A DNA stretch of 64,000 nucleotides from PALSA-1004 sp963804885 (GCA_963804885.1 CAWDSF010000006.1:575907-639906); one strand, 5' to 3'; counted from the stretch's first letter, positions 28,878-38,135 are shown. The notes: generated from the letters alone by a model not told the origin. A program made the numbers and translations.

Positions 28878-29426
28878 CTATCCCACAACGCGAAGCGCCC
28901 GCTCGGCGGCCTCCTCGAGATGTTTCAGCCCGAACGAGACATCGGTGAGCACGCCATTGACGTAGAACGTCGGCATCGCGCGTATCCCCAGTAATTCCCC
29001 ACTTCTGACGTGTTCCTGTACGCGCTGCAGGTAAACGTGATCGTTCATCTCATAGTCGTAGCGCTCCAGATCGAGTCCCACCTGCTCCGCGTACTGCCTG
29101 AGATGCCGTTCCTTCAGATGGTCCTGGTGCTCGAAGAGCACGTCGTGGAATGGCCAGAAGCGTCCCTGAGCGCCGGCCGCTTCGGCCGCTTCCGCAGCCA
29201 TTTCGGCGTGAGGATGGATCCAGATCTGCGGGTAATGGCGGAACACGAGACGCACGCGATCGCCAAAACGGTCGAGGATGATCTTCATCGCAGCATGCGC
29301 TCGGCCGCAGGACGGGCACTCGAAGTCGCCGTATTCGATGATGGTCACCGACGCCGACGCAGGACCGAGGATGTGATCAGTCGCCGCGTCCGGCGTCAGC
29401 AACGCGAAATTCGTCGTCGAGATCAT
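28878..29426 (-). CDS. DsbA-family thioredoxin-fold protein
   Basis: 182 residues with a thioredoxin fold of the Thioredoxin_4/DsbA type: active site in IIEYGDFECPSCGRAHAAMK (CPSC), an inserted helical domain (FHDVLFEHQDHLKERHLRQY) and the cis-proline strand GIRAMPTFYVNGVLTD. It lacks a signal peptide, so it is probably cytoplasmic, acting in thiol-disulfide or stress chemistry rather than periplasmic folding. The start at 29426 is supported by GGGGAG. Same strand as, and 61 bp after, PRC-barrel copy B. Confidence 0.85.
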   Translation of the reverse strand: MISTTNFALLTPDAATDHILGPASASVTIIEYGDFECPSCGRAHAAMKIILDRFGDRVRLVFRHYPQIWIHPHAEMAAEAAEAAGAQGRFWPFHDVLFEHQDHLKERHLRQYAEQVGLDLERYDYEMNDHVYLQRVQEHVRSGELLGIRAMPTFYVNGVLTDVSFGLKHLEEAAERALRVVG

Positions 29427-29487
29427 CGCGAACGCTCCCCGCTTTGGATGCCTCCGCGATACGGGTGTCGTTTCAGCGACGCCACGT

Positions 29488-30342
29488 TCATCGGCGAACG
29501 TTGACTGCTCCCGCGCCGGCTTCAGGATGGGGTCCATCGCCTTCGCGTTTGCCTTGGGCCGGCCACCCGTAATGCTCGTGGATGTCCATTTCCAGGATTC
29601 GATCCAGCGACTCCTGGTCGTACGGCGGAGCGCCTTTCACCGCCTGCCGAGTCAGGCTGACGGAAACCGTCTCCTCGGCCCAGCTCACATCCTGGATCCA
29701 TCGTGGAGCGATGAGCACCTGGTGGCCGAGCCACCAGTTGCTCGTATCCACGACGAGGTAACGAATGGCCCAGCTGTCCTCGTCGACCAGCATCCCCTGT
29801 ACGTGCCCGATGCCGCCGTCCGTCGCCTCGATGTGGTACCCGGTGACCGCCTTGCAACTACGCAGGTGAGGATCGTCATTCTGATGACGCGCCGCTTCAG
29901 CGCTGGCGTAGGCTTTCTCCGCTTCCGTCGCTTGGCTACGCGGGGTTGGAACGAAGCCATCATATCCGGTCATCAGCATCATGCTGGGATCGTCGAACCC
30001 ACCCCAGAGCCCCGTACCGCCCCAGTAGTAGGGGTAGCCGTAATAGCGAAGGTGGCGTATTTCATGCTGTCTCGAGACTGGCTTGTCGGTATCGATGGCG
30101 GGGCTGTTCCTGACCTGCTCTTTCGTGAGCGAGACGAACAGCGCTCTTTCGCTCCAGTTCGGGTGACCGATCGCAATGGGCGAGATCAGCACCTTTCGGC
30201 TCCTAAGCCAGGCGCCGGTGTCGACAATGAAATAACGGATGACCCACGACTCGTCGTCGAAATAGAAGTCCTTCACGTGACCGATCGTGCCGTCGGTGGC
30301 GCGAATGGCGTAGTTCTCCAGATCGTTCATGCTGCGTAACAT
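29488..30342 (-). CDS. Double PRC-barrel protein, copy B
   Basis: The intact twin of 24461-25334: 284 residues, nearly all of the first 210 identical (AIRATDGTIGHVKDFYFDDE, RYYGYPYYWGGTGLWGG, YHIEATDGGIGHVQGMLVDE). Differences concentrate in the C-terminal tail (YDQESLDRILEMDIHEHYGW, EAGAGAVNVRR). The start MLRSMNDLEN at 30342 has GAAGGAGAGGG upstream. The DsbA-like gene follows and a small secreted protein precedes it (30413-30577); the three may form an operon. Cytoplasmic; function unknown. Confidence 0.8.
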   Translation of the reverse strand: MLRSMNDLENYAIRATDGTIGHVKDFYFDDESWVIRYFIVDTGAWLRSRKVLISPIAIGHPNWSERALFVSLTKEQVRNSPAIDTDKPVSRQHEIRHLRYYGYPYYWGGTGLWGGFDDPSMMLMTGYDGFVPTPRSQATEAEKAYASAEAARHQNDDPHLRSCKAVTGYHIEATDGGIGHVQGMLVDEDSWAIRYLVVDTSNWWLGHQVLIAPRWIQDVSWAEETVSVSLTRQAVKGAPPYDQESLDRILEMDIHEHYGWPAQGKREGDGPHPEAGAGAVNVRR

Positions 30343-30412
30343 GCGTCCCTCTCCTTCAAGAGCGTCGAAGAACTACGGAAGACATCACGACCGCGGCCGC
30401 AGGCCTACTTCA

Positions 30413-30577
30413 TTACTTCGTGCGATCGATCGCTCGACCGCGCGTAAGCCGGGCGACTCCAGCGCGTTCGGAAGCGACGATTCTCGCAGGGCGCGCCGCT
30501 GGGACCGTTATCGTGCCCAGTAACAACGGTGCGAACACAAGGGAAAGCGTGCGCACGCGTGTAGAAGGCTTCTTCAT
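30413..30577 (-). CDS. Small secreted protein, 54 residues
   Basis: The reading frame starts MKKPSTRVRTLSLVFAPLLL at 30577 with a positively charged n-region, a hydrophobic core and a likely cleavage site near VPAARPA; the mature remainder is Arg-rich (ERAGVARLTRGRAIDRTK). GGGAGA eight bases upstream is a good ribosome binding site. It precedes PRC copy B by 70 bp on the same strand and lies about 135 bp downstream of the third copy of the promoter motif. No family recognised. Confidence 0.45.
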   Translation of the reverse strand: MKKPSTRVRTLSLVFAPLLLGTITVPAARPARIVASERAGVARLTRGRAIDRTK

Positions 30578-30943
30578 GGGATCTCCCGTAGTGACAGACA
30601 GGTCGGCGGCTGTTCACGCTCCGCCTCGGAGTGTTCCGTGTCGGGGCTCGCAAAGCGATTCAGCGCCGCGACCGCAGTTTTGAGGTTACGCGTACGACAA
30701 CGACAAATCGATAAGCAAATCTCGACAACGAACGTCAGGCATTCTCCACTCAATGCGCACGAACCATCAACGAGGCCACGCCACAGGCGATCGCTATTTC
30801 TCGCGCGTGATCTTGCCGCAAGCGATTGGCAACGTGACCTGCGCGGGAATGGTCCCGAGCGAGTCCACGGATGCGGGGAGCGTGGTGGCGGCGGGCACGC
30901 CGTGCATCATGAACACGCGCCGATCGAGGCGCCGAGTTAGGCC
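30578..30943. other. Intergenic region with promoter motif and an unassigned open frame
   Basis: Holds promoter motif copy 3 and, on the minus strand, a frame of about 38 codons (MHGVPAATTLPASVDSLGT, PAQVTLPIACGKITREK, stop near 30804) that looks coding but has no recognisable family or start signal. Possibly the tail of a gene cut by the rearrangement that duplicated 30944-31079. Confidence 0.3.
30711..30729 (-). promoter_or_regulatory. Promoter motif, copy 3
   Basis: The minus strand reads GTTGTCGAGATTTGCTTAT, close to TTGTCGAGATTTGCCTAT at 25551-25569 and GTGTCAAGGTTTGCCTAT at 11608-11625. All three lie 130-220 bp upstream of genes on the minus strand. The palindromic half of the block is not conserved here. 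Confidence 0.35.
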
Positions 30944-30977
30944 CGATGGCACCGGCCGCCGCCGCGCCGGCCGGGGG

Positions 30978-32658
30978 CTAATCCTTGATCAAATAGTTGC
31001 GCATCAGCCCCGAATCCTCATGCTCCAGCATGTGGCAGTGATAAAGGAACAGGCCGGCATAGTCCTGGAACCGGAGCAGTATTCGCACGCGCTCTCCCGG
31101 CATGACCAGCACGGTGTCCTTCCATCCAGCGTCGAGGTAGCCGGCTGACACCGAATTGCGGCCGGACGAGAATCGAGGTTTGACCGAGCGCTCCAGAACC
31201 CTGAACTGCAACCCATGCACGTGCATCGCATGGGCCATCATCCCCATCATGCCCGTATCGGCATCGTTACGGAATTCCCAGATCTCCGCTGTGTCGAGGC
31301 GCACGGTTTCTTCGCCGGTGACGCTATCCATCTCGAAGCTTCTCCCGTTGATTCCCCAGATCATCATGCCCATGGTGATATTGAATACCTTGGGGGCGCG
31401 GAAGTTGACCGCATCCCGGGGCCGCGGAGGCTCGATCGTCGAGATCTGCCGCGGCAACGCGACCTTCGCACTGGAGCGGCGTTCGACGCGAGCTTTCAGG
31501 ATCGGGAACGGAGCGCCGCTCGCCAGATCGCCCATCATGGTTCTCATCATGCTGTCGATCATGCCGCCATCCATCATCCCGCCCATCACCATATCGCCTG
31601 CAAAGGAAAGGCTCTGCAGTGTGCGTTCGGCTCCGATCGGCAGGCCGCTGAAATCCGCCCAGAGCTCTACCCTCTCGGCCGGCGCCAGCACGACGTAGGG
31701 GCGTGTCAGAGGCTTCTCCAGCAACCCGCCGTCGGTGCCGATCACCGTCGTCGGCGAGCCGTCGCTCCAGGCAAGCTTGTAGATGCGGGTGTTCGAACCG
31801 TTGACCAGGCGCAGGCGGTACGCTCGGGTTTCCACCGGGAGCACGAAATCGAGTTTGCCGTTGACAAGAATCCGATCCCCGAGAAAACCCATCATGCGCG
31901 CCATCATCTGCCCCATGCCGTCCATCCTGCCGCGGCCCATCATTCTTCCACCGCCCATCATGCCGCCCATGCCGGGGCGCATCATCCCTTCCCCGATCAT
32001 GCTGTTCGAATCGTTATCGGAGAGGTAGATGAGTTGATTGTCGTCATCGAAGCGGCGATCCTGAATGATGAGCGGTATGTCGTAGTCGCCGCCCGGAAGG
32101 CCGGCTGCGGATTCTTCGTCGTCGCTTACGATGAGCAGTCCGGCCATGCCGAAGTAAACCTGCTTACCGGTGCGGCCGTCGGGATGCGGGTGAAACCAGT
32201 AGGTGCCGGCGCGGTTGCGCACTTCGAACTCGTAGACATAGCGTTCACCGCGCCCGATCGCATCGCGGGGATGGCCGTCCATGGCAGCCGGTACGTAGAG
32301 ACCATGCCAGTGGATGATCGTCGACTCGGACAGCTCATTGACGAGTTCAATGCGCACCTTCTGTCCCCGCTGCACGCGCAGCAGCGGCAGATAGCTCAGA
32401 AACTCGAGCGCGCGAGGATCCCCTTTGACCACCGTTCCGTGGTATCGCCAAACGTGAGTCGGTGGGTCCGGAGCGGATCCGGGCTTCGTCTTTCGTCGCG
32501 CGCAACTCGATGTGGAGATCCGGGGCGAACGCCGCATTGTTCGAACCGGTTTGCGCGTTCGCGCGTCCGTAAGGACCTGACGCAGCCGCGGCAAGCGCCG
32601 TGGTGGCAAGCGCAGCGCACAGGAACTCGCGTCGTTGCGGATCAGCCGGTTGCGCCAT
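30978..32658 (-). CDS. Multicopper oxidase, CueO/CopA-like, TAT-exported (one frameshift)
   Basis: A periplasmic copper oxidase of about 560 residues. Twin-arginine signal QRREFLCAALATTALAAAAS; copper ligands in IIHWHGLYVP, TYWFHPHPDG, MHVHGLQFRVL and LYHCHMLEHED, i.e. all four conserved motifs. A Met-rich insert (MMRPGMGGMMGGGRMMGRGR) resembles the substrate-copper-binding insert of CueO. The start at 32658 has AGGAGA upstream. One indel near 32450 splits the N-terminal 70 residues from the rest. Likely oxidises Cu(I) and detoxifies copper. It follows the alpha/beta hydrolase by 22 bp. Its 3' end is duplicated at 28539-28674. Confidence 0.88.
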
Positions 32659-32679
32659 TTCGAACGTCTCCTCGCGCAA

Positions 32680-33576
32680 TCACGACTCAACCTCCGATTT
32701 GCGGTCCAAAAAATCACGGATGGCAGCGCCGATCTCCGCCGCATGCGTTTCAAGTGCGAAGTGGCCGGTTTCATAAAGAGAAATTTCCGCATTCGGGATG
32801 TCGCGTTTGAACGCCTCGGCTCCTGCCGGCAGGAAGATCGGATCGTTCCTGCCCCAAACGGCCAGCAGCGGCGGACGGCGCGTGCGGAAGTACTCCTGAA
32901 ACCGGGGATACAGCGCAACATTGGTGCGGTAATCCAGGAACAAGTCGAGCTGAATTTCATCGTTTCCCGGCCGGGCAATCAGCGCTGCGTCCAACGCGTA
33001 GCTTTCTGGAGCGATCACGCTCGAATCCGTGACGCCGTGCGTGTACTGCCATCGAATAGACTCGGGCTCGAGTAGCTCGCGCAATGCGCTGCGGTTCTCC
33101 GCAGAGGGTTTCCGCCAATATTCCCGCATCGGATCGAAGACCTGGCCGATGCCCTCCTCGTACGCGTTGCCGTTCTGCGTGATTAATGCCGTGATGCGCT
33201 CCGGATGCTCGAGCGCCAGGCGAAAGCCCACCGGGGCACCGTAGTCGAACACGTACACCGCATAGCGATTCATGCCGATCATGCCCGTGAATCCGTCCAC
33301 GACGTCGGCAAGATGATCGAACGTGTGCTCGAACGGGGAAGGTGAAACGGTGAAACCGAAGCCGGGGAGATCCGGAGCGACGACTCGATGCCGCTCCGCA
33401 AGCAAGGGAATCAGGTTCCGGAACATGTGCGAGGACGTCGGGAAGCCGTGCAGCAGAAGAATTGCCGGTGCGTCTTTTGGACCCGCTTCGCGATAAAAGA
33501 TGCTGTGCTTTTGTACCTCCGCGAAACGGTAATGCACCTGCGAGCGATGTGGAACCATTTCGGTTGAATTCGTCAT
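32680..33576 (-). CDS. Alpha/beta hydrolase, haloalkane dehalogenase/epoxide hydrolase-like
   Basis: A 298-residue cytoplasmic alpha/beta hydrolase. Motifs: AILLLHGFPTSSHMFRNLIP (HGFP oxyanion region), DLPGFGFT, aspartate nucleophile elbow VYVFDYGAPVGFRLA, acid region VWGRNDPIFLPAGAEAF, and catalytic His in ETGHFALETH. An aspartate nucleophile places it with haloalkane dehalogenases and epoxide hydrolases rather than esterases. Substrate unknown. No strong ribosome binding site before 33576. Precedes the multicopper oxidase on the same strand. Confidence 0.85.
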   Translation of the reverse strand: MTNSTEMVPHRSQVHYRFAEVQKHSIFYREAGPKDAPAILLLHGFPTSSHMFRNLIPLLAERHRVVAPDLPGFGFTVSPSPFEHTFDHLADVVDGFTGMIGMNRYAVYVFDYGAPVGFRLALEHPERITALITQNGNAYEEGIGQVFDPMREYWRKPSAENRSALRELLEPESIRWQYTHGVTDSSVIAPESYALDAALIARPGNDEIQLDLFLDYRTNVALYPRFQEYFRTRRPPLLAVWGRNDPIFLPAGAEAFKRDIPNAEISLYETGHFALETHAAEIGAAIRDFLDRKSEVES

Positions 33577-33625
33577 ATCGGCAGCAGTCTGTAGTGCGTC
33601 ATTGTCGGCGAGCGGTGCGGCTGGC

Positions 33626-34628
33626 TTATCGTCCGCCGCTCAGCGCGAGTGCTTCGCGCAGGAGCTGATTCGCGTAGCCCCACTCGTTGTCGTACCAGCT
33701 CATGATCTTGACCAGATCGCCGTCGATGACCTTCGTGAGCTCGAGATCGACGACGGAGGCGCGCGGGTCGCCGATGATGTCGGACGAGACGAGCGGATCG
33801 CGGGACACTCCGAGCACGCCCGCGTAGCGCTTCGTTTCGGCTTCTTCCGCGAGGATCCGGTTGACTTCCTCGACGCTGGTGTTGCGCGAGACGACGAACG
33901 TGAGATCCGCGATCGAACCGACGGGAATCGGCGCCCGCACTGCGATTCCATCGAACCGGCCCGCGTATTCCGGCAGCGCGCGCGTCGTTGCGAGTGCAGC
34001 GCCCGTCGTGGCCGGCACGAGATTCGCACCCGCGGCGCGCCCGCGACGAAAGCGCTTGCTCGGTCCATCGACGACCGATTGGGAAGACGTGTAGGCATGC
34101 ACGGTCGTCATCGCGGCCTTCCTGAATCCGATGCGGCGGCCGATGACTTCGACGATCGGCGTGATGCAGTTCGTCGTGCAACTCGCGCAGGAGATGATGG
34201 CAGACGTGGCCCCCGGCACGTTCACGCCATGGACGACCGTCTCCACGTCTTCGTCTTTGGAGGGTGCGGACAGGAGGACGAACCGCGCGCCGGCCCGGAT
34301 GTGCTTCTCGAGATCCTGTCGCCGCGCGAACCCGCCCGGTGCACTCGAACACGAGATCGATGCCAAGCGCCTTCCACGGCAGCTCCGACGGATCACGTAT
34401 GCAAAGAGTCGTGAGCTTGCGCCCTGCGACGACCAGGTCACTCCCGTCGACGACCAGGGGCTTCGAGTAGCGCCCGTACACCGTGTCGAATCGAAGCAGA
34501 TAGGCGAGGTTTTCGACGTCGGCGAGATCGTTGATCGCGACGAGCTCGAGAGCCGGTTCGTCGATGGCGAGCTTCAGGATTGCCCGTCCGATTCGCCCGA
34601 GGCCGTTGATCGCGACTCTGATGCTCAT
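33626..34628 (-). CDS. gap: Glyceraldehyde-3-phosphate dehydrogenase, type I (one frameshift)
   Basis: NAD-binding N-domain VAINGLGRIGRAILKLA, catalytic cysteine in SCASCTTNCITPIVEVIGRR, and the C-terminal SWYDNEWGYANQLL, the hallmark of GAPDH. The start at 34628 overlaps the stop of the AhpD-like gene as ATGA. A missing or extra base near 34340 breaks the frame between LVFECTGR and FARRQDLEKHIRAG. About 333 residues, normal. The substitution VVDGPSKRFRRGRAAGAN in place of the usual DxPHxDLRRARAAA is an atypical active-site loop, so it may be a specialised second GAPDH rather than the glycolytic enzyme. Confidence 0.88.
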
Positions 34629-34990
34629 TCTGCCCCGCCACTTCCTTGTTCGGCGTGGATGTGCGCGATCGTATCCAGCGCCAAAACCGAGTGCGCGTAA
34701 GCGCCTCCCGCGCGCATTTCCGCGGCGACCCAGATGGCTTCCATGATCTCTTCCGCCGTTGCCCCCTGCCGCAAGGCGGCGCTGGTATGGCCGCGGATGC
34801 AATAGGGACACTGCGTCACGTGCGCGACAGCCACCGCGATCAACTGCTTCGTTTTTACCGGAATCGCACCTTCGGCGAACACGCTTCGACTGAAGGCCCT
34901 GAAGGCCTCGGCCGGCCCGGGGGCCAGACGATTTCGCTGCTCGGCCAGTTCCCGCGTGGCCTCCGGAAAGATCGGTTCATGTCCTGACAT
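34625..34990 (-). CDS. Carboxymuconolactone decarboxylase/AhpD-family protein
   Basis: 121 residues, all-helical, with the AhpD-type redox pair in VTQCPYCIRGHTSAALRQGA (CPYC followed by H), typical of peroxidase-like members. The start MSGHEPIFPEATRELAEQ at 34990 has AAAGGAG upstream. Its stop overlaps the GAPDH start by four bases, indicating coupled translation and possibly a shared role in oxidative stress, since GAPDH has a peroxide-sensitive cysteine. Cytoplasmic, intact. Confidence 0.85.
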   Translation of the reverse strand: MSGHEPIFPEATRELAEQRNRLAPGPAEAFRAFSRSVFAEGAIPVKTKQLIAVAVAHVTQCPYCIRGHTSAALRQGATAEEIMEAIWVAAEMRAGGAYAHSVLALDTIAHIHAEQGSGGAE

Positions 34991-35128
34991 CGTGGCTCCT
35001 TTCATTCTCGTGATTTGCTCGATGGCGCGGCATTCAGTCGGCCGTCAGCACGCCGGTTACGATGGGGCGAGATGTTCGCCGTGCAAGCGCCATGCGCGCC
35101 GCTTCCCGATGCCGGCAGCGGCGATCAT

Positions 35129-35503
35129 CTACCCGCCTTGTCGCAGGGACTGCAGATAGGTGACCACTTTCCAGATCTCGTCGGATGAGAGTTGCTTGCC
35201 CCAGGACGGCATCAGCGTTCCACGACGGCCGTCGTGAACGGTCCGAAACATTTGTTGCGGATCGAGTTTCGACGCGGTGAGGTCAGGCGCGATACCACCG
35301 CCTTTCGCCTCGAATCCGTGACAGTTGTAGCAGCCCGTGTCGACAAAGATCTGGCGGCCCGTCTTCGCCGCCTCGGCATTTCCTGCGAACGGATTGGCCG
35401 TGCCGCCCTGTTCGGATGAACCGGTCTGGTCCGCCGCTGCCGCGCCGAGAACGCCCATCGTCCCGCTGATCAGCAGGACAAGGAGAACGCTTCGTATCGA
35501 CAT
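35129..35503 (-). CDS. Periplasmic class I cytochrome c (XoxG-like by context)
   Basis: About 124 residues: signal peptide (SVLLVLLISGTMGVLGAAAA), one haem site TGCYNCHGFEAKGGGIAPDL, and the axial Met in GTLMPSWGKQLSSDEI. Third gene of a cluster PQQ dehydrogenase - binding protein - cytochrome c, the order of xoxF-xoxJ-xoxG, so it is the likely electron acceptor of the dehydrogenase. The start at 35503 is six bases after the upstream gene's stop. Confidence 0.8.
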   Translation of the reverse strand: MSIRSVLLVLLISGTMGVLGAAAADQTGSSEQGGTANPFAGNAEAAKTGRQIFVDTGCYNCHGFEAKGGGIAPDLTASKLDPQQMFRTVHDGRRGTLMPSWGKQLSSDEIWKVVTYLQSLRQGG

Positions 35504-35508
35504 GTCGA

Positions 35509-36312
35509 TCAACGATCCGTGAACGGAGGAAAGAACGGGACCCCATAGCGGTCGAAAATGGCCTTGACGCGACCTTCAGCGAGCAGATCACCAACGGCTC
35601 GATTCACCGAAGCCCGGAGATCGGCGTCCGCGCGCCGTACGCCGATGGCCATGTTCCAACGCAGCGGCTGGTCCGGTGTGGCATCTTCGAACGCGTGCAT
35701 CGCAAGCGTTCGGCCCTGCAGCAGGCGGTCGACGTCAGAAAGCCAGACAGCCCCGGCCTCCACCTCGCCGCGCGCGACGGCGTCCAGTACTTCCCGCTGG
35801 TTGCCGTAGACCACGAGATGAGAGCCGATCTGCTCGAGACGCATGTGGGCACCGGACTGGCGCTCGACCCCGATGCGGGTCTTGCGAAGGTCGGTCGCCG
35901 CAGACTCGCCGTTGGAACGATCGTGCACGCCGATGAGCGAATAACCCGTGCTGTAGTACGGCGCAGTCAACGTGAGCGCACCGTCGGTTTCGGCCGCCGG
36001 GTCGACGGGCAGTCCCATGAAGAGCTCGCACTGTCCGGCGAGAAGCGAGCGGCGGAGCGCCCGTCCGCCGTACGTCGTGTCGACCCAAATCAGGCGCGGG
36101 TGGAGATCCAGACGCTCCGCGATCGCCTGACCAATCTCCACGTCGACGCCCGGTTGCGCGCCCATCCTGTTCAGCGAGAGCGGCGGATTGTCCGGATCGA
36201 CGCAGATCCGCAATTCGCGCGCGGATTCCGCCGTGATCGCGCGCTCGGCTGCCGCCGCCGGGACCGCGACGGCAACGAGCGCCAGCATCAGCAATGCCTG
36301 CCGGCCGATCAT
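35509..36312 (-). CDS. Periplasmic substrate-binding-like protein (XoxJ/MoxJ-like)
   Basis: 267 residues with a signal peptide (LLMLALVAVAVPAAAAERA) and a type-II periplasmic binding fold: ELRICVDPDNPPLSLNRMG, GVDVEIGQAIAERLDLHPRL, LTLTAPYYSTGYSLIGVHD, GEVEAGAVWLSDVDRLLQGR. No ABC permease is adjacent; instead it overlaps the stop of the PQQ dehydrogenase (ATGA) and precedes a cytochrome c, which is the MoxJ/XoxJ arrangement. XoxJ proteins are thought to assist maturation of the dehydrogenase. Confidence 0.8.
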   Translation of the reverse strand: MIGRQALLMLALVAVAVPAAAAERAITAESARELRICVDPDNPPLSLNRMGAQPGVDVEIGQAIAERLDLHPRLIWVDTTYGGRALRRSLLAGQCELFMGLPVDPAAETDGALTLTAPYYSTGYSLIGVHDRSNGESAATDLRKTRIGVERQSGAHMRLEQIGSHLVVYGNQREVLDAVARGEVEAGAVWLSDVDRLLQGRTLAMHAFEDATPDQPLRWNMAIGVRRADADLRASVNRAVGDLLAEGRVKAIFDRYGVPFFPPFTDR

Positions 36313-38135
36313 CGTGATTGACCCGGTCGAACCTCGCCGAGCTGCGCCTGGCTCGGCGTTGCTTGCGCCGGCTGTCCCCCGTCAGACACGCGTTGCGCCT
36401 CGGGAAGCGCGAAAACGAACAACATCGTGCTGCCGAGAACGTTCTTCTGCCCCGGCGTATCGAGGAGCTTGGCGCCCGCGATCGCTTTCGACGGCACGAT
36501 CGACCAGCCGGACGAGATTGCAACGTACTGGCGTCCGTCGACCGCGAAGCTCATCGGGTTGGTGACAATTCCGGAGCCCGTCTTGAATCCCCAGAGCTTG
36601 CGACCCGTCTTCTGGTCGAGCGCTTCGAGCTCGCCCTGCGGGTTGCCGACGAACAGCACCCCGCCCCCTGTGGCAAGGACGCCAGCGTACATCGGCCACG
36701 CCGTGTCGTACCGCCAGGCTGCCTTCCCGGTCGCAAGGTCGATCGCCGTCACGTGACCGGAGGCCGGGGGAACGCGCTCGTGCCCGCCGCCGTAGTACGG
36801 CCGTCCCTTCTGGTAGTCGAGATCGAGCGCGAAGAACTTGCCGCACATTTCGATCGCCGGCACGTACACGAAGTTCGTGAGGGGGCTGTACGCCATCGAG
36901 ACCCACTCCTTGCCCGCCGTGCCGTGGCCGCATGCGACGACCGGTTGATCCGGCTTGGCGAACTTCAAGGGCGTGACCTTCCCGGTCTTGGGATCGACCT
37001 TGATGCTGTCGACGTGGATGAAGGGATGCGCGTAGATGACCTGTCCGTTGGTGCGGTCAAGCAAATAGAAGTGTCCGTTGCGGTTTGCCTGCGCAAGAGC
37101 CTTGGCGACGACTTTGCCGTCGGCGAGTCGAACGTTCTCGAGCAGCATCGGTTGATTGACGCCGTCGTAATCCCAGACGTCGTGTGGCGTGAACTGAAAG
37201 TGCCACTTGATCTTGCCCGTATCCGCGTCGAACGCGAGCATCGAACTCGTGTAGAGGTTGTCCCCTTGCCGGTGAGGGCCGTAGAAGACCGGCGACGGAT
37301 TGCTCGTACCCCAGTAGACGAGGTTGAGATCCGGATCGTAGGCGCCGGTGAGCCACGTCGCACCGCCGCCATGGCGCCAGGCTTCGGTGTTACCCGGCCA
37401 GGTCTCGTTGCCCGGCTCGCCGGGCGCCGGCACCGTGTAGGTCTTCCATGCTTCCTTGCCGGTGTCGGCGTCGTACGCGACGAGGAATCCGCGAACGCCG
37501 AACTCGCCGCCGCCGGGGCCGATGAGCACCTTGTTCTTCACGATGAGCGGTGCAGCGGTAAGCGTGTATCCCGCCTGCCAGTCGGCGACCGTCACATTCC
37601 AGATCACCTTGCCGCTGCGCGCATCGAGCGCGAGGAGATGGCCGTCGAGCGTCGCCCAGAACACGCGGTCTCCAAGAACAGCCACGCCGCGGTTGACCAC
37701 GTCACAGCAGAGCATTGCCGATATGTTCTCGGGCAGGTCCGCTTCGTACATCCAGAGGAGTGTTCCGGTCCGTGCATCGAGCGCGAAAAGCTTGCTCCAG
37801 GCCGACGTGATGTACATGACGCCGTTATTGACGACCGGGACGCCGTCCTGGCCTCCCAACACCCCCATCGAGAACGCCCAGGCCGGCGCAAGTCTGTTGA
37901 CGTTGGTGGTGTCGATCTGCTTGAGCGGTGTGAACCAGGTGGCCGCGTAGTTCCCGCCGTAGATCAGCCAGTCGCTCGGATTCTCGGCCGCGCGCAGGAG
38001 CCGGTCCTGCGTCACCGGCTTGAACTGGTCGACCGCGGTTGCGCCAACGGCCACATTCGCGCCCATGGCAAGAACCGCCATGCCGATTGTCATAAACGCC
38101 GCGCCCATTCGCGTGGCCATCGTTCCCCGATTCAT
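36309..38135 (-). CDS. PQQ-dependent alcohol dehydrogenase with lanthanide-type motif
   Basis: A periplasmic quinoprotein of 608 residues, eight-bladed propeller. Signal peptide near residues 10-32; vicinal disulfide Cys143-Cys144 (AMLCCDVVNRG); putative metal ligands Glu211 (GPGGGEFGV), Asn279 (WGTSNPSP) and Asp322, with Asp324 in DVWDYDGVNQPM. The second Asp (DYD) marks lanthanide-dependent enzymes (XoxF, PedH); calcium enzymes have Ala/Ser there. The start at 38135 (MNRGTMATRM) has AAGGAGA upstream; a longer frame is spurious. It heads an overlapping operon with binding-protein and cytochrome genes. Methanol is possible, but sequence alone does not exclude ethanol or other alcohols. Confidence 0.85.
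   Translation of the reverse strand: MNRGTMATRMGAAFMTIGMAVLAMGANVAVGATAVDQFKPVTQDRLLRAAENPSDWLIYGGNYAATWFTPLKQIDTTNVNRLAPAWAFSMGVLGGQDGVPVVNNGVMYITSAWSKLFALDARTGTLLWMYEADLPENISAMLCCDVVNRGVAVLGDRVFWATLDGHLLALDARSGKVIWNVTVADWQAGYTLTAAPLIVKNKVLIGPGGGEFGVRGFLVAYDADTGKEAWKTYTVPAPGEPGNETWPGNTEAWRHGGGATWLTGAYDPDLNLVYWGTSNPSPVFYGPHRQGDNLYTSSMLAFDADTGKIKWHFQFTPHDVWDYDGVNQPMLLENVRLADGKVVAKALAQANRNGHFYLLDRTNGQVIYAHPFIHVDSIKVDPKTGKVTPLKFAKPDQPVVACGHGTAGKEWVSMAYSPLTNFVYVPAIEMCGKFFALDLDYQKGRPYYGGGHERVPPASGHVTAIDLATGKAAWRYDTAWPMYAGVLATGGGVLFVGNPQGELEALDQKTGRKLWGFKTGSGIVTNPMSFAVDGRQYVAISSGWSIVPSKAIAGAKLLDTPGQKNVLGSTMLFVFALPEAQRVSDGGQPAQATPSQAQLGEVRPGQSR

Noticed and set aside
31215..32810. A 531-codon plus-strand frame antisense to the multicopper oxidase
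   Set aside because: His/Ala/Arg-rich shadow of the Met- and His-rich oxidase; no start signal or domain.
34625..34811. N-terminal extension of GAPDH upstream of 34628
   Set aside because: The extension reads through the AhpD-like gene in another frame; the canonical VAINGLGRIGR start is at 34628.
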